Origin: Ktedonobacter racemifer DSM 44963 | Lineage (GTDB): Bacteria; Chloroflexota; Ktedonobacteria; Ktedonobacterales; Ktedonobacteraceae | Length of the DNA stretch: 64,000 nucleotides | NCBI RefSeq assembly: GCF_000178855.1 | Contig: NZ_ADVG01000004.1 | Span: 1,116,001-1,180,000 of the forward strand | Direction: 5' to 3' | Shown: positions 35,958 to 46,200 of the stretch, piece by piece | How positions within the stretch are numbered: the first letter of the stretch is position 1 | Layout of the letters: every line of letters begins with the position of its first letter | Position numbers and translations under genes: made by a program | Notes under the pieces: generated by a model | Seen by the model: only the letters and a program-made list of their open reading frames with translations | The model's database searches: none | Told to the model about the DNA's origin: nothing

Positions 35958-38051
35958 ATGACACAAAATATGCATACTTCCTCGCAAGAAGATCCAGGCT
36001 CTATTTCACAACTCCAAAACAATGTACGCCAGGCTGAACGTCGCTTTCAGGGCGTCTTCGACCAGGCCGCAGTCGGAATGGCTCTCGTCTCCTTTGATGG
36101 GCAGTGGCTACAGGTCAACCAGAAACTATGCGATACCCTGGGCTATACACGCTTAGAGCTTCGCAGCATGAACTTCCAGGATATTACCCACCCCGACGAT
36201 CTAGATATCGGCCGGGCCTCCGCTCAGCAATTAGTAGCTGGCGAGATCGAAACGTATGCCATGGATAAGCGCTATTTCCGTAAAGATGGCTCTCTCATAT
36301 GGGCACACCTTACGGTCTCCCTGGCTCGGGATAAAACCAAAACAGCGCAATATTTTATCTCCGTCGTCGAGGATATTACCGAGCGCAAACGCCTGGAAGA
36401 GGCGCTCTATGAGCAGCAAGAAGCCACACGTCAGATGGCCGCAAAGGCTGAGGCCGAGCGTCAACGCCTCTATGAACTCTTTAACCAGGCCCCGGCCTTT
36501 ATCTGTCTACTTCATGGGCCACAGCATACGTTCGAGTTTGCCAATGAACACTATCGCCGCCTGGTAGAAAATCGCGACATCCTGCATAAATCTGTACGCG
36601 AAGCTTTATCAGACTATGATCCACATTTCTTTGAGCTACTCGACACTGTGTATACCACTGGAAAACCATATATTGGCAAAGAAGTACTCGTTTATAACGG
36701 CGGTCAGGAAAGTTATTTTGATTTTGTCTACCAGCCTACCCGTGACGCCCTGGGCAAGATTGATGGTATTCTTGTGCATGCAGTCGATGTCAGCGAAAAG
36801 GTGCACGCGCGCGAAAACATTAAGAAAAGTGAGCAGCGCCTGCACCTGGCCCAGCGCGTTGGGCGCATCGGCACCTTCGAGTGGAATCTTCTCAGCAATA
36901 GGATCGTCTGGACGCCAGAGCTAGAGACGCTCTATGGTTTGCCCCCTGGCGGCTTTGAGGGCAAGTATGAGAACTGGGCACAGTACATCCACCCCGATGA
37001 TATCGCGGCAGTTGAAGAGAACTTGCAGCAAGCGATAGCGAGTGGATCTCCATACAATATAGAGTTTCGTGTCATCTGGCCTGATGGTGCGACTCACTGG
37101 TTGCGTGGTATGGGCGAAATCATCTCCTACGACGACCAGGGCCATCCCCAGGATATGGTTGGCATTAATATTGATATTACCGAACGCAAAGAAACTGAAC
37201 AACAACTGGTACGCGTGACCCAGGAGTTACAGGACTTCGCCAGCATGCTGGAGGACCGCGTCGATCAGCGAACAGAAGCTCTGAACCAGACCAATAAAGA
37301 GTTGCAGCGCAGTAACCAGGAGTTACAGGAGTTCGCCTACGTCGCCTCCCATGACCTACAAGAGCCATTGCGCAAAATCCAATCCTTTGGTAATCTCCTG
37401 GAAGAGGACCATGGTAAGGAATTGGGTTCAGGCAAAATGTACCTGGATCGCATGCGCCAGGCCGCCGCGCGTATGCAGGTCTTGATCAATGATCTGCTTA
37501 CCTTCTCACGCGTGACAACGAAGGCACTTCCATTCTCTACTATTGACTTAAACCAGATTGCCCAGGAAGTTGTAGATGATTTAGAGGTACAAATCCAGAC
37601 CACACAGGGAACAGTCGAGATCGGCCAGTTACCCACCATCCAGGCCGATCCTGTACAAATGCGTCAGATGCTACAGAATTTAATCGGAAATGGGCTTAAA
37701 TTCCACCGACGCGACATTCCACCTGTAATTACCGTGTCGGCTGAACTTCTTCCCGCGACAGAAGAAGAGCAGGCGGAGAATCCCACTCCCGCGTATTGCC
37801 AGCTTACTATCAAGGATAACGGCATTGGCTTCGACGAGAAGTACCTGGACCGCATCTTTATTGTCTTTCAGCGCCTGCATGGCAAAGGGCAGTATGAAGG
37901 AACAGGTATTGGCCTGGCCATGGTGCGCAAAATTGTCGAGCGCCACGAGGGCACTATCAATGCCTCCAGCACCCTTGGCGAAGGTTCAACCTTCGTTGTA
38001 ACCCTCCCTATTTCTCACGCAACACAACAGGAGTACACGCATGACGAATAA
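35958..38051 (+). CDS. PAS-domain sensor histidine kinase (phytochrome-kinase-like H-box)
   Basis: A 697-residue soluble kinase with three PAS domains (about 25-145, 168-285, 290-412), a coiled coil (415-455) and a HisKA domain with His465 in YVASHDLQEPL. That H-box form is typical of cyanobacterial phytochrome-type kinases. The HATPase has N-box NLIGNGLKF, G1 DNGIGFD and G2 GTGIGLAM. The gene overlaps the next response regulator by 11 bp, so they are coupled. A GAAAGGGAG ribosome site precedes ATG 35958. Confidence 0.93.
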   Translation: MTQNMHTSSQEDPGSISQLQNNVRQAERRFQGVFDQAAVGMALVSFDGQWLQVNQKLCDTLGYTRLELRSMNFQDITHPDDLDIGRASAQQLVAGEIETYAMDKRYFRKDGSLIWAHLTVSLARDKTKTAQYFISVVEDITERKRLEEALYEQQEATRQMAAKAEAERQRLYELFNQAPAFICLLHGPQHTFEFANEHYRRLVENRDILHKSVREALSDYDPHFFELLDTVYTTGKPYIGKEVLVYNGGQESYFDFVYQPTRDALGKIDGILVHAVDVSEKVHARENIKKSEQRLHLAQRVGRIGTFEWNLLSNRIVWTPELETLYGLPPGGFEGKYENWAQYIHPDDIAAVEENLQQAIASGSPYNIEFRVIWPDGATHWLRGMGEIISYDDQGHPQDMVGINIDITERKETEQQLVRVTQELQDFASMLEDRVDQRTEALNQTNKELQRSNQELQEFAYVASHDLQEPLRKIQSFGNLLEEDHGKELGSGKMYLDRMRQAAARMQVLINDLLTFSRVTTKALPFSTIDLNQIAQEVVDDLEVQIQTTQGTVEIGQLPTIQADPVQMRQMLQNLIGNGLKFHRRDIPPVITVSAELLPATEEEQAENPTPAYCQLTIKDNGIGFDEKYLDRIFIVFQRLHGKGQYEGTGIGLAMVRKIVERHEGTINASSTLGEGSTFVVTLPISHATQQEYTHDE

Positions 38052-38535
38052 AGAGACCCTTGTCATTTTGATGGCTGATGATGATGATGATGATATTTTA
38101 TTGGCCCAGAAAGCCCTGGAAAAAGGCAAACTACTCAATCCTCTCTATACAGTCCATAATGGCGAAGAGCTGCTCGATTACCTCTTACGCAGAGGCGAAT
38201 TTACAGATCCAGCCAAAGCGCCACGCCCGGGAGTCATCCTGCTTGACCTCAATATGCCCCGCATGGACGGGCGCGAGGCACTTAAAGAGCTGAAATCCCA
38301 CGAGGAACTGTGTGATATCCCCGTTGTGGTCTTTACTACCTCAAAGGCGGAAGAGGATATCTATCGCTCTTACAAACTCGGAGTAAACTCCTTCATTACC
38401 AAGCCAGTTACCTTTGAAAACCTGATTGAAGTAATGCAGATGCTGGGAAAATATTGGTTTGAGATTGTCACTCTACCCCCTGAAGAAAAGAACAAAGCGC
38501 ATGACAATACCAATAATCAGAATTCTGCTCATTGA
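38041..38535 (+). CDS. Rcp1-like single-domain response regulator
   Basis: A 164-residue receiver without an output domain. The acidic patch ADDDDDD, phosphoacceptor Asp69 (ILLDLNMP), Thr99/Thr100 and Lys121 (ITKPV) are all present. The long segment between beta-2 and beta-3 (LLRRGEFTDPAKAPRP) is typical of Rcp1-type partners of phytochrome-like kinases. It is encoded between two kinases and overlaps both genes, so it probably relays phosphate between them. Confidence 0.92.
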   Translation: MTNKETLVILMADDDDDDILLAQKALEKGKLLNPLYTVHNGEELLDYLLRRGEFTDPAKAPRPGVILLDLNMPRMDGREALKELKSHEELCDIPVVVFTTSKAEEDIYRSYKLGVNSFITKPVTFENLIEVMQMLGKYWFEIVTLPPEEKNKAHDNTNNQNSAH

Positions 38536-39658
38536 GGATGACGAGGAGGATTTTATCCTCCTCCGCAAGCACCTCTCGCGCATCTCGGGAGTGCGCTATG
38601 AGCTTGAATGGGAGACCTCGTATACCCATGGCTTAACGCGCATGCTTGAAGATGACCAACATGATCTCTGTATGCTTGACTATCGCCTGGGTGCTCACAA
38701 TGGTATTGAACTGCTGACAGAGGCCCGCGAACACGGATATGTACGTCCCATCGTTCTCCTCACAGGCGCGACTGAAGGCGAGATCGATATTCAGGCCCTA
38801 CAGGCTGGGGCGGATGACTACATCGACAAGGGCCATTTGCAAGGTGAGCTACTGAATCGCATCATTCGCTATGCCATCGAGCGTAAAAAGGCTGAGATTG
38901 AGCGCGAGAAGCTGATCAGTGAGCAGATGGCGGCCCAGGAACTGGAGAAACGCAAAAATGAGTTCATGAGCATGGTGGTTCATGAAGTAAAAACACCGCT
39001 CACCAGCATCAAGGGCTATGCGCAACTGCTCAGCAAGCGCTACAAGCGTTCAGAAGACGATCAAGCCCTGCAACTAGTGAACCGCATGAACGCCCAGGTC
39101 TCCAAGCTCACCAGCCTGCTCGATGACCTCCTCGATGTCACACGCATCTCAGGCGGAATGCTCTCGATCTCCGAGGAGTTTTTCCCCTTCGATGAACTGG
39201 TAAAAGAGATCGTGGAAGATCTACAGGCAGTCAATGAGCAATTTACGCTTGAGGTGGAGGGCGAGAGCAACGCTACGATCTGGGGTGATCGCATGCGCCT
39301 GGGCCAGGTCATCACCAACTTCCTAACCAACGCCATGAAATATGCCAGTAACAGTACACGTATCGTTGTCAAGATCTTCCTCTCAGATCAGGATGTAACG
39401 CTCTGCGTACAGGACTTTGGCCCAGGCATTGCTAAAGATGTCCAGGAGAAAATTTTCACGCCTTTCTTTCGCCAGGAACATCCCGAGCAACGTTCAATCC
39501 CCGGCCTGGGACTCGGCTTGCATATCGCCTCAGAAATTATCAGGCAACATGAGGGTCGCATCTGGGTCGAGAGCGAAGAGGGCCAGGGCGCAACCTTCTG
39601 CTTCTCCCTCCCTCTTGAGCGCAAGGAAAGCATCGTCACCCAACCCGAAACTGTGTAA
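38501..39658 (+). CDS. Receiver-histidine kinase (REC-HisKA-HATPase)
   Basis: A 385-residue protein. The N-terminal receiver (LLIEDDEEDF, Asp60 in CMLDYRLG, Lys110) leads through a coiled coil to HisKA (His161 in VVHEVKTPL) and an HATPase (N-box NFLTNAMKY, G1 DFGPGI, F-box FTPFFR, G2 GLGLGLH). ATG 38501 overlaps the 3' end of the regulator gene. A receiver in front of a kinase suggests control by the upstream kinase through phosphotransfer. No DNA-binding output is encoded nearby. Confidence 0.92.
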   Translation: MTIPIIRILLIEDDEEDFILLRKHLSRISGVRYELEWETSYTHGLTRMLEDDQHDLCMLDYRLGAHNGIELLTEAREHGYVRPIVLLTGATEGEIDIQALQAGADDYIDKGHLQGELLNRIIRYAIERKKAEIEREKLISEQMAAQELEKRKNEFMSMVVHEVKTPLTSIKGYAQLLSKRYKRSEDDQALQLVNRMNAQVSKLTSLLDDLLDVTRISGGMLSISEEFFPFDELVKEIVEDLQAVNEQFTLEVEGESNATIWGDRMRLGQVITNFLTNAMKYASNSTRIVVKIFLSDQDVTLCVQDFGPGIAKDVQEKIFTPFFRQEHPEQRSIPGLGLGLHIASEIIRQHEGRIWVESEEGQGATFCFSLPLERKESIVTQPETV

Positions 39659-39661
39659 TTA

Positions 39662-39729
39662 AAGAGTAAGGGGCATGAAAGTAAAAAAACAGACAAATCC
39701 CGTTTTTTACTTTCATGCCCCTTACTCTT
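39662..39729. terminator. 27-bp perfect hairpin, 14-nt loop
   Basis: The arms are 39662-39688 and 39703-39729, starting four bases after the kinase stop. The stem contains its own A/T run at the top. It ends the signalling operon. Confidence 0.85.
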
Positions 39730-39830
39730 GAGGGCCGCAATCCAACTAAAGGGCTTGACAACCTGGCGGGTTTATGGTGAAATAACACAAGCAACTAATA
39801 ATAAGTAACCTATATACTCAAATATAGGCA

Positions 39831-40439
39831 ATGGGGAATAGAATATTGACAACAACAACCCACTATAAACCCGCTGACAATCTGCATCCCATCCATGATT
39901 TGATTCGTCATCGCTGGAGTCCTCGTGCCTTCTCCAGTCGCCCAGTCGAACAGGAAAAGCTCGATAGCCTCTTTGAGGCCGCGCGCTGGGCCGCTTCCGC
40001 CAACAACATGCAGCCCTGGCATTTCATCTACGCAACTAATGAACAGCCAGAGGAGCACGCCCGCCTGACCTCGATTCTCTTTGAGCGTAATGCGATGTGG
40101 GCGCAAAAGGCCCCCGTCCTGGTCCTCGTCGTGGCCAAACTCTATGAGGCTCCTGGCAGAGAGATGGTCAGCTTCTATGATGTTGGCATGGCCGCCGGAG
40201 CCCTGGTGACGCAGGCCGTTGATCTTGGACTAGCCACGCACCAGATGGGCGGCTTCGACGCCAGCAAGGCTCGCGAAGAACTCAACATTCCCGAGGGCTA
40301 TGTCCCCCTGACCATGATCACAATCGGCTACCCCGGTCACGCCGACGACCTATCTGACGACTTCCGCGAGCGCGAACTGGCTCCTCGCGTCCGTAAAGAG
40401 CAGAAAGACTTCGTCTTCCAGGGCCGCTGGAACGGCTAA
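39831..40439 (+). CDS. Nitroreductase-family FMN oxidoreductase
   Basis: A 202-residue protein of normal family length. The N-terminal FMN contact RHRWSPRAFSSRPV is followed by ARWAASANNMQPWHF, the conserved SxxNxQPW pattern, and by DVGMAAGALVTQAVDLGLATHQMGGF, and a C-terminal TIGYPG. It uses NAD(P)H to reduce nitro or quinone compounds in the family at large. It heads a run with an FMN oxidase and a P450, but its own terminator at 40457 makes it a separate unit. Confidence 0.88.
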   Translation: MGNRILTTTTHYKPADNLHPIHDLIRHRWSPRAFSSRPVEQEKLDSLFEAARWAASANNMQPWHFIYATNEQPEEHARLTSILFERNAMWAQKAPVLVLVVAKLYEAPGREMVSFYDVGMAAGALVTQAVDLGLATHQMGGFDASKAREELNIPEGYVPLTMITIGYPGHADDLSDDFRERELAPRVRKEQKDFVFQGRWNG

Positions 40440-40456
40440 TCTTACACTCATACTTG

Positions 40457-40503
40457 TAATAGTAGGAGAGGGTCGGGCAGTGCTCGACCCTCTCCTACTA
40501 TTA
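40457..40503 (+). terminator. Intrinsic terminator, 19-bp stem with T-rich tail
   Basis: Perfect arms at 40457-40475 and 40485-40503 around GGCAGTGCT, followed by TTATTTTCGCCCTTTTTT. This is the standard form and lies 17 bp after the nitroreductase stop. Confidence 0.88.
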
Positions 40504-40535
40504 TTTTCGCCCTTTTTTCTTGTGTGATGAGGTAG

Positions 40536-40565
40536 CTATAAGGCATACTTCTATAAGGCATACTT
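40536..40565 (+). repeat. Tandem 15-bp direct repeat upstream of the FMN oxidase gene
   Basis: CTATAAGGCATACTT occurs twice without a gap (40536-40550, 40551-40565), 45 bp before the start codon. It may be a regulator site or a promoter duplication. Confidence 0.8.
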
Positions 40566-40610
40566 AGAGTAGTGGCGACACCGCTAACCGCACAGAGAAA
40601 GGATAACGAC

Positions 40611-41783
40611 ATGAGTTCTCTACCCCCTCCCTCTTCATATGGGCTACAGCGCCAGTTTCAGGTCTATATGGCTGGCCTGCAAGGTCAACGCCCCAGTCTA
40701 CCAGTCAATCCCGAAGCCCTGGAGCAGGCCGCGAATAGGGCAATGACGCCCGAGGCCAGTGGCTATCTCAATGGTATGGCGGATAGCATGCGTGCCAATC
40801 TGGCAGCCTTTCAGCGCTGGCGCATCGTTCCTCGCATGTTGCGCAATGTGGCGGAGCGCGATCTAAGCATCCAACTTTTCAATAAGCGCTATCCAGTTCC
40901 AGTCTTGCTCGCGCCTATCGGTGTCCAGTCGATTGTCCATACGGAAGCCGAAACAGGGACCGCACGCGCGGCAGCCTCGGTTGGCCTGCCCTTTATCTTC
41001 AGTACAGCCTCCTCGACGCCGCTCGAACAAGTGGCACAGGCGATGGGCGATGCGCCACGCTGGTTTCAGCTCTACTGGAGCAAGGACCCGGAATTCAACC
41101 AGAGCATTGTTCAACGAGCGGAACGAGCCGGGTGCGAGGCTATTGTAGTTACGCTTGACACATATCTCCTGGCCTGGCGCCCCTCTGATATTCAAAACGC
41201 CTATCTCCCCTTTATCCTGGGCCAGGGCATTGGCAACTATCTGAGCGATCCTGCCTTCCGCAAGGGCCTCTCACAGCCGCCCGAGGTCAATCCCCAGGAG
41301 GCCATTCAGCGCTTCCTCGCTATTTTCACCAATCCCTCGCTGACCTGGCAGGACCTGGCTACCCTGCGCCAGCAGACGAAGCTTCCCATCCTGCTCAAGG
41401 GCATTCTCCATCCCGATGACGCGCGCAAGGCCATCGATTCCGGCATGGATGGTGTGATCGTTTCCAATCACGGTGGCCGCCAGGTAGAGGGTGCCATTGC
41501 CTCGCTCGACGCGCTCCCCGCCATCTCCGAGGCGGTACGGGGAGAAGTTCCCATCCTCCTCGATAGCGGCATCCGGCAGGCATCAGATGTGCTTAAAGCT
41601 GTCGCTCTGGGAGCACAGGCCGTCCTCCTCGGGCGTCCCTACATGTGGGCATTGGCCCTGAATGGCGAGCAAGGTGTTCGCGAACTACTGGCCAACCTGC
41701 TTGCCGACCTGGACCTCACCCTGGCCCTCAGCGGCTACGCCTCCTTTGCCGAGGTAGATACCAGCGCCGTCGTACGCCTATAA
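40611..41783 (+). CDS. FMN-dependent alpha-hydroxyacid oxidase (lactate 2-monooxygenase-like)
   Basis: A 390-residue TIM-barrel flavoprotein. Signatures are PVLLAPIGVQSIVH, the FMN phosphate region, ILLKGIL, the catalytic VSNHGGRQVEG (His/Arg pair) and LLDSGIRQASDVLKAVALGAQAVLLGRPY. An N-terminal extension and the internal segment resemble lactate 2-monooxygenases more than short oxidases. Family members oxidise 2-hydroxy acids; the substrate is not known. AGAAAGGAT precedes ATG 40611. It is followed 75 bp later by the P450 on the same strand. Confidence 0.88.
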   Translation: MSSLPPPSSYGLQRQFQVYMAGLQGQRPSLPVNPEALEQAANRAMTPEASGYLNGMADSMRANLAAFQRWRIVPRMLRNVAERDLSIQLFNKRYPVPVLLAPIGVQSIVHTEAETGTARAAASVGLPFIFSTASSTPLEQVAQAMGDAPRWFQLYWSKDPEFNQSIVQRAERAGCEAIVVTLDTYLLAWRPSDIQNAYLPFILGQGIGNYLSDPAFRKGLSQPPEVNPQEAIQRFLAIFTNPSLTWQDLATLRQQTKLPILLKGILHPDDARKAIDSGMDGVIVSNHGGRQVEGAIASLDALPAISEAVRGEVPILLDSGIRQASDVLKAVALGAQAVLLGRPYMWALALNGEQGVRELLANLLADLDLTLALSGYASFAEVDTSAVVRL

Positions 41784-41858
41784 AAGAGAGGAGGAGGAGT
41801 TTGTAAACGTATATTTATAAACCCCTTCGCCCCTTCTTTTAGAAATGAGGTAGACTCA

Positions 41859-43097
41859 ATGACGATAGACGTTTTAAGCGATTATGAACGCTTATTTCTC
41901 CTCGATGACGAGGCATTGGATAGGCGCTACTCAATTTATCGCCACTTACAGGATAGGCAACCCATTCTCTGGAGTGAGCGATTACAGCGCTGGATCGTTA
42001 CCCGCTATAGTGAGACCAGGGCCGCGCTCCGCGATCCACGCCTCTCCAATGAACAGCTCCCCTCCGTCCTGAAACAACTTCCCGAGGAGATACGCGCCTC
42101 GCTCAACGATGATAATCCCCTGCTCAGGCAGGCAAACAAGATTATGATGTCGCGCGACGATCCCGATCACGCACGCCTGCGCATGTTGGTCAATCATGCC
42201 TTTACTCCGCGTATGATTGAGCATCAGCGCCCCTTAATTGAGCGCCTATCGCATGACCTGCTGGGCCAGATGGAGCAACAGGAGCAACCAGATTTCATTC
42301 GTAACTTCGCCATCCCCCTACCCATTATGGTAATCGCGGCCCTGATCGGCATTCCCTATGAGGCATTGGGACAGATCAAACAGTGGAGCGACGCCGGAGC
42401 GGATTTCCTGGGCAAGTCCACGGATACGCTGGAGGTGTTTTTCCGCATGGCGAGCGCGGCCATTGAGTTTAACGCCTTTATTCGCCCACACCTGGAGGAG
42501 CGCCGCCGCCAGCCGAAAGACGATCTCTTAAGCGCGCTCATCAATGCCGAGTCCCAGGGCGATAAGCTCTCAGAGGATGAATTGATCGCGAACGTCTATC
42601 TTCTGCTGGCGGCTGGCAATGAAACCACGACCAATCTGATGGGGAATGGCCTCTGGGCACTCCTTACCCATCCTGAGCAAATAGCCCTGCTCCGCCAGCA
42701 GCCAGGACTGATTAACGCGGCAGTTGAGGAGATCCTGCGCTTTGAAAGCCCCTCGCAGATTACGGGACGCCATACCAAAGAGGCCATCGAGATCGTGGGC
42801 CAGCACATCGGACCCGATCAGAGCGTTATGCTGGTCCTTGGCATGGCCAACCGTGATCCATCACAGTTTGCCAATCCCGATCACTTCGATATCCAGCGCC
42901 AGGAGAACAAACATATCGCCTTTGGCCTGGGAGGCCACTACTGCCTCGGCGCGCCCCTGGCGCGCCTGGAGACCCAGATCACGCTGCCTATCGTGATTGA
43001 GCGCTACCCCAATCTGCGTCTCGCCAGCCAGAAGGCCCACTGGCGCAAGAATCCAACCTTCCTGGGCTTTGAAACACTATCGATCACACTCCAGTGA
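41859..43097 (+). CDS. Cytochrome P450
   Basis: A 412-residue soluble bacterial P450. The I-helix oxygen-binding segment is AAGNETTTN (251-259), the ExxR pair is E291/R294, and the heme-thiolate loop FGLGGHYCLG has Cys362. The form is CYP107-like (biosynthetic or xenobiotic hydroxylase). AATGAGG precedes the ATG. It converges on the polyketide synthase gene and may tailor its product; redox partners are not encoded nearby. Confidence 0.93.
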   Translation: MTIDVLSDYERLFLLDDEALDRRYSIYRHLQDRQPILWSERLQRWIVTRYSETRAALRDPRLSNEQLPSVLKQLPEEIRASLNDDNPLLRQANKIMMSRDDPDHARLRMLVNHAFTPRMIEHQRPLIERLSHDLLGQMEQQEQPDFIRNFAIPLPIMVIAALIGIPYEALGQIKQWSDAGADFLGKSTDTLEVFFRMASAAIEFNAFIRPHLEERRRQPKDDLLSALINAESQGDKLSEDELIANVYLLLAAGNETTTNLMGNGLWALLTHPEQIALLRQQPGLINAAVEEILRFESPSQITGRHTKEAIEIVGQHIGPDQSVMLVLGMANRDPSQFANPDHFDIQRQENKHIAFGLGGHYCLGAPLARLETQITLPIVIERYPNLRLASQKAHWRKNPTFLGFETLSITLQ

Positions 43098-43121
43098 CTT
43101 CTCGCCACTACGTGGCTCGCT

Positions 43122-43180
43122 GGGTAATAGTGTGTGGTGGTGGCGTGGCTCTGCCACGCCACCACCACACACTATTACCC
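43122..43180. terminator. 28-bp perfect hairpin between P450 and PKS genes
   Basis: The arms are 43122-43149 and 43153-43180 with a 3-nt loop TCT. It sits between the convergent P450 (ends 43097) and PKS (ends 43240) genes and can stop transcription from both. Confidence 0.85.
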
Positions 43181-43239
43181 CTAAGTAGGGGCAGAGCTTG
43201 CGAGGCCTCTTCGCCACATCCGGGTGAAAAGCATGACCC

Positions 43240-46200
43240 CTACAGCTGTTCGCTGACCTGGGTGATAAGTTGTTCGAAGGTCACACCTTGCAGGAAGGTG
43301 GTGACTGGCACGGTTATCTTCAGGTCGGAATTGATGCGATTCTTGAGTTCGACGGACATGAGCGAGTCGATGCCCAGGCGGTTGAGTTGCTGCTGCGCGT
43401 CAAGCTTGAGCGAGGTGTGGCCCAGCACACGGGCGATCTGCGCGCTGAGGTACTGGCTGAGCGTCTCCCGACGCTCCTCGTCATTGAGATCGGTCAGTAC
43501 CGCGCGCGTCACGCCTGCGTTCTGGATTCCGCTGGCTTCCTGGGCCTGGGCTTCTGCGACCAGGCGCGTGAAGAGTGAGGAATTGCGGAGATCAGGATAA
43601 AACTGACTCCACCTGGGCAAGTCAAAGGACATGACGCCGACCTGCGGTGGACTCTGGCGCAGCAGGCTCCCCAGGACTGCTAGCCCCTCCTTTGGCTTCA
43701 TGCTGGCAAAGCCACGAAAGTCCAGGCGCTCTCCTCGATCACCCTTTGTCGCCTGGCCGATCTCGCCCCAACGCCCCCAGTTGATACAGAGCGCGGGATA
43801 CCCCTGCCGCCTGCGGTAAAAGGCCAGCGTATCAAGGAAGGCGTTCGCCGCGGCATAGTTGCCCTGTCCCGGCGAACCGATAAGCGAGGCTGCCGAGGAG
43901 AAGAGGACAAAGTAGTCCAGCGGGTCTTCCAACGTCAGGCGATGCAGGTTCCAGGCGCCATCAACCTTGGGAGGCATCACGCCCAGGAAGCGCTCCTGAT
44001 CCAGTTGCAGAAGAATGCTGTCATCCAGCACAACGGCGGAGTGGAAGACGCCACGCAGGGGTGGCATAGTCTGGCGTACCTCGCTGAGGGCGCTCGCCAC
44101 TTGCTCTTCCAGGGCTACGTTCACCTGCATAACCCGCACACTGGCACCCTGACTCTCCATAGCTTGAATGGCCGCACTGGCCTCTTCGCCAGGAGCACGC
44201 CTTCCCATAAGGACGAGATGGCGCGCTCCCTGCTCGACCATCCACTGCGCGCTCCGCAGGCCGACGCCACCCAGGCCTCCCGTCACCAGGTAAGTCCCAT
44301 CAGCGTGGAAGTGTGATTGATTCGCCGTTTCCGGCTCCGCCAGGGTGGCATGCGCTAGGCGCGCCAGGTAGCGCCTCTCGCCGCGCAAGGCCACCTCGTC
44401 TGCGTCGGCATCTGACCAGATTTCGTGGAAGAGCGCCTCAATGGTGTGCTCGTCGGCTGTGGCGGCAAGGTCTATGAGCGTACTTCGCAGGTCCTCGTGC
44501 TCGTAGACGATGACGCGCCCCAGGCCCCAGAGCTGGCTCTGCACCAGCGCGCTTGAGGTGTCGCGTGCCTCTATTCCCTGAACGCCGCTCGTGACGATCC
44601 AGAGGCGCGTAGAGTGCTCGCCTTTCGTGGCGTTAACTGCCTGAACCAGGTGCAGCAGGCCGAGACTGGATCGCTCCATGTCGGTATAGAAGGCCTGAGC
44701 CGCCAGCTCTTCACTGGCTGATTTCGTTCCCAAACCCCAGAGATAGACGATGCCAAGCACATGAGTACCATATGCATCATAAACCTCGTGAAAGAGCTGG
44801 TGGAAGTCAGCCGCCGAGGTCGCTGCCAGCTCGTAATGCCCCATATCTATCTGGCTATAGGAATCACCAGGAGTAACAGTGAGGCAACGCGCTCCAGAGG
44901 CTCGCAGGCGCTCAGCCAGCGATTGTCCTGGTCCTTCTGGCTGGCCAAAAAGTAGCCAGGTGCGCGGCTGTGCTGGCTGTTGCACGGCGTTCAGAGCCTG
45001 CTCTTCCCATTCAATAGTGTAGAGCAACTGGTTGAGGCGCTGGCGCATGAGATCCTGCGAACCGCTGTCCAGCGACTGCAAGCGGAAACCCAGCACCTCC
45101 AGTAAGACCTGGCCCTGCTCATCCAGCAGGAAGATATCTCCCTCCAGCATACGGGGATCGCGATTCTTCTCCATATCTACAAGCGCATGCGACCACAAGC
45201 TGGTCCCAGAAACGGGCCGCTGGTAATACTTGATACGCCTGGCTTCGACCGGGACATAGCTATCATCATTCTCCTCTGGTAGGAAGGGCGTGATCGCCTG
45301 GAGAATTGAGTCCATCAGCGCCGGGTGAAGCTGGTAACCAGCCATATCGTAGACCACATCTTCTGGCAGCGAGAGGTGCGCCATAACCTCGCCAGGGCGT
45401 CGCCAGACATGCGTCACGCTCTGGAAAGGCTCACCGTGTTGAATGCCACGGTTACGCAATCCCTGATAGTAGATCGGCGCCTCCATGGCTAAGGTCCAAT
45501 CACGCTGCGCCTCTTCGGGAATTGGATGCATCACACTTTCAGGGGCTAGTGCCTCCTCTATGCGATGCACGGTAACCCTGGCGTGCTCACTCCAGGTGCG
45601 CGCCTCACTGCTCTGTCCCGCCTGAGCACTGAAGAAACGTAGCTCCATGTATCCCGACTGTTGTTCGGGGGCCATAATAAGCTGGAGCGTGAAGGGGGGC
45701 ACGCCTTTGGGGAAGAAGAGCGCCTGCTTTAGTTCCAACGCCTCCACCAGGAACTGCTGGGGACCAAAGATCTCTGTGGCCGCCGCCAGGGACAGTTCAA
45801 TATAGGCCGCCCCCGGTAGCACTGGTACATCATAGACCCGATGCTCTCCCAGGTAGGGGAGGATGTCCGGGCCAATCTGGGTGGTCCAGAAATAGGTGTC
45901 AGGGTGAAGCGCCGACTGTGTGCTCAGTCCCAGTATCGCATGAGCCGTTGCGTTCCCGATGCCCTGATGCTGAACTGGCGAGCCATAGAAGTAGTGTTCG
46001 GCATTGGAGTTCCAGTAGCGCTGGCGCTGCCAGGGGTAGGTTGGAAGAGCAACATGCTGAACGCTTATGGGAAACAATCTGGCCCAATCAGGATCATACC
46101 CATAGGTATACAATATTCCCAGGGTTCCTAACAGGGCCGCGCGACCATCTTCCTCACGTCGCAGCGAAGCCAGGGCTAGACCGGGCATTTCGTACTCCTC

